Assembly: GCA_030435675.1 (NCBI GenBank)
Contig: CM059623.1
Span: 9,202,012 to 9,266,011, forward strand
Source: Steinernema hermaphroditum
Lineage: Eukaryota > Nematoda > Chromadorea > Rhabditida > Steinernematidae
DNA length: 64,000 nt
Direction: 5' to 3'
Shown: piece by piece, positions 59,201 to 64,000 of the stretch
Position numbering within the stretch: the stretch's first letter is position 1
Layout of the letters: each line of letters begins with the position of its first letter
Position numbers and translations under genes: made by a program
Notes under the pieces: model-generated
What the model was told of the DNA's origin: nothing
What the model saw: the letters and a program-made list of their open reading frames with translations, nothing else
Databases searched by the model: none

Positions 59201-62200
59201 TTTACAGCTGCGGTGGCGGCGAATTCGGAGAGCGCCCGGCTGGATTTATGGTTTGTGTATGCATAATAGAGGGCGTTCGCGGGACAAAAAGCGGCGCGGA
59301 GACTGTCGCCGCGTGACGTGGGGAGCTCCTCTCCCTCCGGGGGAACAAACAAACCGCCGAGGGCTACGAGGTTTCCGGCGAGGATAATTGGGGCGCGCGG
59401 AGAAGTCGTGGATTTCGGCGACGGCGCCATGGACGGAGGCGACGGTGCGGGTGGCGGAGAACGAGTTTCGGGGAGCGGCGGCGACGGTAGGAAGGCAAAC
59501 AGCCGTAGGCGAGCGGTCCGGTCGGGGAGGCGCTGAGGGCCGCCGGAGACGCGGTTTCGAGGGCCGGTTTTGGGTGTTTCGAGTGTTTTCGAGGCAGGGA
59601 GGAGGGGGTCACTGAGAAGGGATCGTTTACGGGGACTACAAAGAGAGTCCGACCGGACTGAACACAACATGTGACTGTCGTGGCTGGTCTTCTTTGAAAC
59701 GTCTCCTTAGGGTCGTTGACTGGCTGTGCCATGAGGAGCATTTCGGGAATTGGCTGTCCCTTTAAGTGACTTTAAGGCTGTTCCTTTAAGAAATTGCCTA
59801 CTTCACAGAAGAGTGCTTGAGAAGCGTTCCCTTAGAAGTGGAAAGAATACGCAGTTTCAGTGAGCAAACGTTGCTTGTTCGCGATATAAAGGAGCAAAAA
59901 TTGAAGGCGATTCATCCAGCGTTTGTAGCAAAGTCTTGATTTCCGGCGCTGACTCACTAATTCCACTTGACGCCTAAGTGCAATTGGAACCAAAGACCTA
60001 GCGGACCTCAGTTCTTCAGCTAAAAAGAAGAGGTCAAAGACTGCAGCAATTGTGCCTGGATGGCTAATCGCTCTGCGGAACGCTCTGACTGATGGCCGAA
60101 AATGGCCAAGAACGAGTCGTTTTGCAGAAAACGTCATATGTATCCAAGGAGTGCTAGGCGTATCCAAGTGGCGGACTTGCCCAAAACGTTCTTTGCCGTG
60201 GGGGTCAAAGAGTGTAACAAATACGTTTCATATGGAAGTTGCTTTGTTGACTGGCACCGACACTTGCTTACTTATAAGAAATGATTTTTGTTGAGCGTTG
60301 AGAACAAGGCGTTCACCCAGGATGCTTTAATCGATGGCGACCAAAACTTAAATGGCTAATTAGTAGGCAGAAAAGAAAACTCTACTGTTCCATTGAAATA
60401 TCATCTGTTGAAACACGATGATTAGTGCGGAACGACAGAGCAGGAAGTACGCTCCGATATTCTCATGCTCGTGCTAATCCGTGGTCTTTGGCTTCCTCTA
60501 GGTGGATAATTAGCACGCGAGCGGCCATTTTGAAAAGAGATCAAAGATTTCAGTGTAGATCTGATCTAACTCAACATGGACACTCAACTATACAAATTCT
60601 TAATATCTTATCCCTTTTTTGAATTCAATAAAATAAGTTGGTCCCTTTCTTTGAAAGGTCTGGGAGGCACGTCGAAAATACGATAGAAGCATTGTGTCCG
60701 ACAGTAGGGGAAGAAAGATTTTCGAGTTCTTAGTCTTTTCTAAAAATAGAAAATAGGAAAACTTTAGGAACATCGTCTTTAAACAACAAGAAACGGACAA
60801 GGAATGTAAATGTGGAAAGCACGAGAATAGCAACACAGTAGAAACGTCTCCAGTTGAAAATAGAGATATCAAAGTAGGAATAAGTACAACAACCGTTCTC
60901 TTTAGTTCCTGCCTCCCAGTGGCCCATTCATCCCCCCTCCTGCCCCTATCATAAGCAGCTCAAATATGAGAGCGCCATTTATAAAGTACAAAAACGGCTG
61001 AATGGGACTCCTTCCTTGTCCTCTCCCCGCCTCCCTAGCCACAATCGCCAAAGGAGCGCACTTTTCGGTTCCGCACGGGGCGAAAGAAACGCGCGAGGCG
61101 GACCTCGCTCGCTGGACGGTCCGCTGCAGCCCTAAGAGGGTATCAATCAAACGGTTCCAGCTGTTCCACTGGAGGCTTGGACGGGTTTCCGCGGCGGCGC
61201 CCGGGGCCATCGGCATCGGATTCGGACGAGGAAGAGGAAAACAGAGCGATTACAGCGCTGACTTCGACACTGGCGACCGAAATTGGGTCGCAGTGGCTGC
61301 TGCCAGCTCCTTCGACGCGTCATAATATCTGTCCGACACAATTTGCATCGCTCACGTGCCGCCGAGTTGCGGTCGGCGGGGAGGAGATCAGTGGGTCAGG
61401 AGCCACGGGGGATCCGCCTGGCGCGCCAGATGGAGGCGGCGTGAGCCAAAAAAGAGGGATCAAGGTCGCCCGAAAGGTCGTCTGTTTGTTTTTGCAGAGA
61501 ATCGAGAGAGATCGGAACCGGAATGCCGGCTTTGTTTCTTTTTTGGAGCGGAATTCGATTGAGAGATCGCTTTGTTTGCGCTCTTCGGGTGAATCACGCG
61601 CGGAGAGTTGAGTGAGTCAGGCACTCCGAAACAGGAACTCAGGGCGGATTATCCCCTAGAGCTGAAAAAAATGGGAGATACATTTTGAGATTTTTTTCTT
61701 TTCCTAATCCTGGATTTCACTAAACCTTCTAGAATGAATATGGAGTGGCCGCTCGACCACTCACTCACAAGTATCTAGCCTGAACAGGAACTGAAGGGAA
61801 CTAGAGAGGATCAGAGGGGTGCGGCTGATCGCCGAGATTAGAGGAGTGCACGGCTAATGGTGGATTTTGTGGAGTGGCGACGATCGGGTTTTTGATGCGA
61901 TTAGTGGGGATGTCCCGCTCGGATCCTTGTGCGGTAATTAATGACATGTCCATACAAAAAGTATTGGTCGGCACCCTTTTTGAACACGACCTGTGAGGGT
62001 CAAAAAGGGTCCACGGACAAATCTGAGAGGTTTTATAAGAAAGGATCTGTAGAAGACCTGAAGGCGTAATTCTCTAAGCGTGGGGCAACTCCAAAAGATA
62101 GAGTAAACCCTATACCATACATGGACATAATTTCCAAAAAAAGATTTGAGGGCAACCAAAAGTAAAAAAAGGAAATTTTTGCTTGTTTCTAGAGGTGGTT

Positions 62201-63985
62201 CTGGAAGGAACTTCCCGTTGGGATCCGTTTAAGTAGTTACTCCGTGAAAACCGGTTGAGAGTAATGAGTCAGAAAGGAAGCGAAATCGGATTGGCGCGCG
62301 ACTGAGATTTAGGGGCGCGCGGTTAATCACCCGGTATTAATCACTTCGATCTGGCAGTTAATAACAACCCTAGGCCGAAGGGCGAAACCAAACTGATTTA
62401 TGTGAACCGTAGAGGGCTGTCCTGGTCCTTGTTCCGTCCACGTTCCATGTCGGACGGCGGCGGCCAATAAACAGTGAATCAACACAAGAACCAGATTGTC
62501 CGTGACTTACAGTTTCATTGCGGAAGGCGCTGTTAATCATTGCCTAAGACGATGTGGACTCTTTGCTACAACGAGCAATCACCGCCTCAGGGACATCTAA
62601 AAGGTCCTTTTTTGCACGTGCTGGATGAGAAGGGACCATTCTCCGCTTGGACATGTTCAGCTAGTTTGGAGAATCCACTGGTGTAGGCGAAAATCTGGAG
62701 GCGAGAAACATTCCGAATCAAGAATCACAGAATTAGCCAAAAAGGGTGCGGCTTATTATCAAATTAAGGAACAGGACGCCTGGTAGTTGACGTAAACAAA
62801 TAGCCGAAAATCGAGTTCCCCACGTGACCAAAGAATGGAACACACTGGTGCTCCGAGAAAGATATTGGTAAACACGTCCTCTGACAAGAAGGTCCTAGAA
62901 GACCTTTGTGCTGCAGGGGCAGAGTCAGAGATAATCCAACCCGAGGGAGCGCTACGGGATTATCCAACCACAATACACCTAGTTCAATTCATGCTTTTCT
63001 ACAGGCTTTGGGGAGCCAGAGGGTGGCAATGGCAATTCCTGAACAAAACCGTGCTTGATAGTGGACCAAAATTACATCTCTTCCTTCAACAGCTAGCTTA
63101 ATGAGATTAGAGAATTAGGCTTCTAAAGCAAGAAGAATGAAATCGAAGTAATCATCGCGCATCGGTTGTTTACGGTCAGCCGTATTAATGGATTTTATGT
63201 TTGCATGACCTCCATAGAGCGACTGCGGCGCTCACGAACTCTCTGTTTGTCTCTGTGAAACAAGTTTTTGCCGTGAGTAGAAGGCCTAATAGGACTTTGA
63301 AAGAAATCAGAGAAATCGTGAGTGACCACCATCATTATTTTGTTGCACCTTATCCACCAGTATGACCCCATGATAAGTCCTCATCTGTGGCATGGGGCAC
63401 CCCATTTCGTTCTTCAATCTACGAATGATCAATCTGAAGCCCAAAAAAGAATAAATATCTTCCAAAAGGGATAGATCTCACAGAAGACTTCTTGTCACGT
63501 CACCTTCTTCTTAACTTAATCTCTAACAACGTCGTTCAACACCGTTCAACAAGATAGTCCTATTTCAGCGATCGTTCTGTCCATCGGCCACGCGTCCTAC
63601 CTCTCGACTCTCTTTGAAAATGACCGCCACTTCTCCCACCTGGCCGACTTTGAGCGAGAAATGGCCTATCGAACTGAAATGGTACTCGTGTGACTGGCCA
63701 CTCCATCCTAATCTGTCTCTCCTCAGGGTTTATATTATTCCTACTACAAGACCATCGCGAACGCGCCGTCTTTCGCCGACGGAATCCGCGCGATCGTCCA
63801 CGACAACGTCACCGAGTACGGTCACACGATCAACACTCTGAATCGATTCAATCTGTATCCTGAGGTGATCCTCGGGGCAGCCTATCGGGTGTTCAAGAAG
63901 GTGTCCGAGTCGTTCAAGTGGCGCAACGAGATCTGCTACCAGGTCAACAGAGGGTACAATCTGCCCCCTGTGAACAGCTGTGAAG
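56213..63985 (+). CDS. dpy-19: DPY-19 C-mannosyltransferase (3' part beyond window)
   Basis: Three exons are visible: 56213-56333, 63569-63681 and 63727-63985, and the last donor (GTGCGA at 63986) shows the gene continues past the window. Exon 1 encodes a basic Ser-rich cytosolic N terminus ([10 protein letters not shown]) and the start of TM1 ([11 protein letters not shown]), and joins in phase to [11 protein letters not shown], then [25 protein letters not shown] and LYYSYYKTI, the DPY-19 signature. DPY-19 attaches mannose to Trp in WxxW motifs of thrombospondin-repeat proteins in the ER and is needed for worm neuroblast migration through UNC-5 and MIG-21. The 7,235-bp first intron is by far the largest here and holds another gene on the opposite strand. 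Confidence 0.9.
56475..57823 (-). CDS. Unrecognised secreted helical protein nested in dpy-19 intron 1
   Basis: Four exons, 57823-57467, 57426-57155, 56875-56590 and 56549-56475, give 329 aa. A clear signal peptide ([18 protein letters not shown]) leads into acidic, mostly helical sequence with recurring short charged motifs ([21 protein letters not shown], then [21 protein letters not shown]) that suggest an internal duplication. Only four cysteines are visible ([19 protein letters not shown]), and there are several NxS/T sites. No TM, ER-retention tail or known catalytic motif is seen. CTTTCAG shortly before the ATG is a trans-splice acceptor. It resembles nematode-restricted secreted helical proteins in style, but I cannot place it in a family. 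Confidence 0.75.
57824..63568. other. Remainder of dpy-19 intron 1, no further gene assigned
   Basis: About 5.7 kb without a supported gene. CpG-rich islands lie at about 59040-59560 and 61010-61450, with long overlapping open frames on both strands that look compositional, not coding. Alternative first exons, enhancers or an RNA gene could hide here. Confidence 0.4.
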
Positions 63986-64000
63986 GTGCGATTTGTCCTA

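Noticed and set aside
59164..59670. 168-codon leftward Pro/Ser-rich ORF in the dpy-19 intron
   Set aside because: It sits in a CpG-rich island with equally long frames on the other strand and no splice sites or motifs.
62835..63101. 88-codon ORF just upstream of dpy-19 exon 2
   Set aside because: I tested it as a dpy-19 5' exon. Its sequence does not resemble the DPY-19 N terminus and it does not end at a donor in the needed phase, whereas 56213-56333 does both.

Overview
This 64 kb window is eukaryotic nuclear DNA and most likely comes from a rhabditid-type nematode. The evidence is 41-48 bp introns ending in TTTCAG or TTTTAG, TTTCAG acceptors placed just before start codons as in spliced-leader trans-splicing, closely spaced same-strand genes that look like operons, and a gene set matching worm families (DPY-19, GEI-8/NCoR, MXL-2, STRD-1, AMAN-2, ZIG-type Ig proteins, CUT-6-type vWA-ZP cuticlin, RAB-35). 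The species cannot be named. I rebuilt exon chains by hand. Every complete gene below closes in frame from ATG to stop, except that the exact 5' end of the NCoR-like gene and the 3' part of dpy-19 are uncertain or outside the window.

Layout. 0-1.8 kb: no gene seen, one MITE-like inverted-repeat element. 1.8-8.5 kb: a dense cluster with a 992-aa fusion of a cysteine desulfurase to a TtcA-type tRNA-thiolation ATPase, a divergent four-TM claudin/CACNG-like protein, MED19 and NAA10. 8.7-14.4 kb: a large NCoR/SMRT-like corepressor. 15.7-16.5 kb: an MLX-like bHLH-Zip protein. 17.7-21.7 kb: a two-Ig GPI-tailed surface protein with a 1.9 kb first intron. 23.2-27 kb: an unrecognised tail-anchored coiled-coil gene, then a probable operon transcribed leftward (cox-17, sec-20, gankyrin). 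27.5-31.3 kb: rpl-23 and lsm-12 (likely an operon), then the pseudokinase strd-1. 32.2-33.2 kb: a secreted two-Ig ZIG-like protein. 33.2-44.6 kb: an 11 kb gene desert with GC-rich islands. 44.6-53.9 kb: Golgi alpha-mannosidase II, a small orphan gene, a vWA-ZP cuticlin and RAB-35. 56.2 kb to the end: dpy-19, whose first exon lies 7.2 kb upstream of its second, with an unrecognised secreted-protein gene nested on the opposite strand inside that intron.

Most genes are housekeeping or developmental and unrelated to each other. Themes that recur are secretory-pathway and glycosylation functions (aman-2, dpy-19, sec-20, rab-35), transcription control (MED19, NCoR-like, MXL-2) and extracellular Ig or cuticle proteins. 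The least ordinary item is the desulfurase-TtcA fusion, which places a sulfur donor and a tRNA 2-thiolation-type enzyme in one polypeptide. Non-coding points of note are a composite TAATTGGCGCC word present three times, an excess of TACGGTA/TACCGTA, a diverged dispersed repeat pair, and three GC-AG introns.
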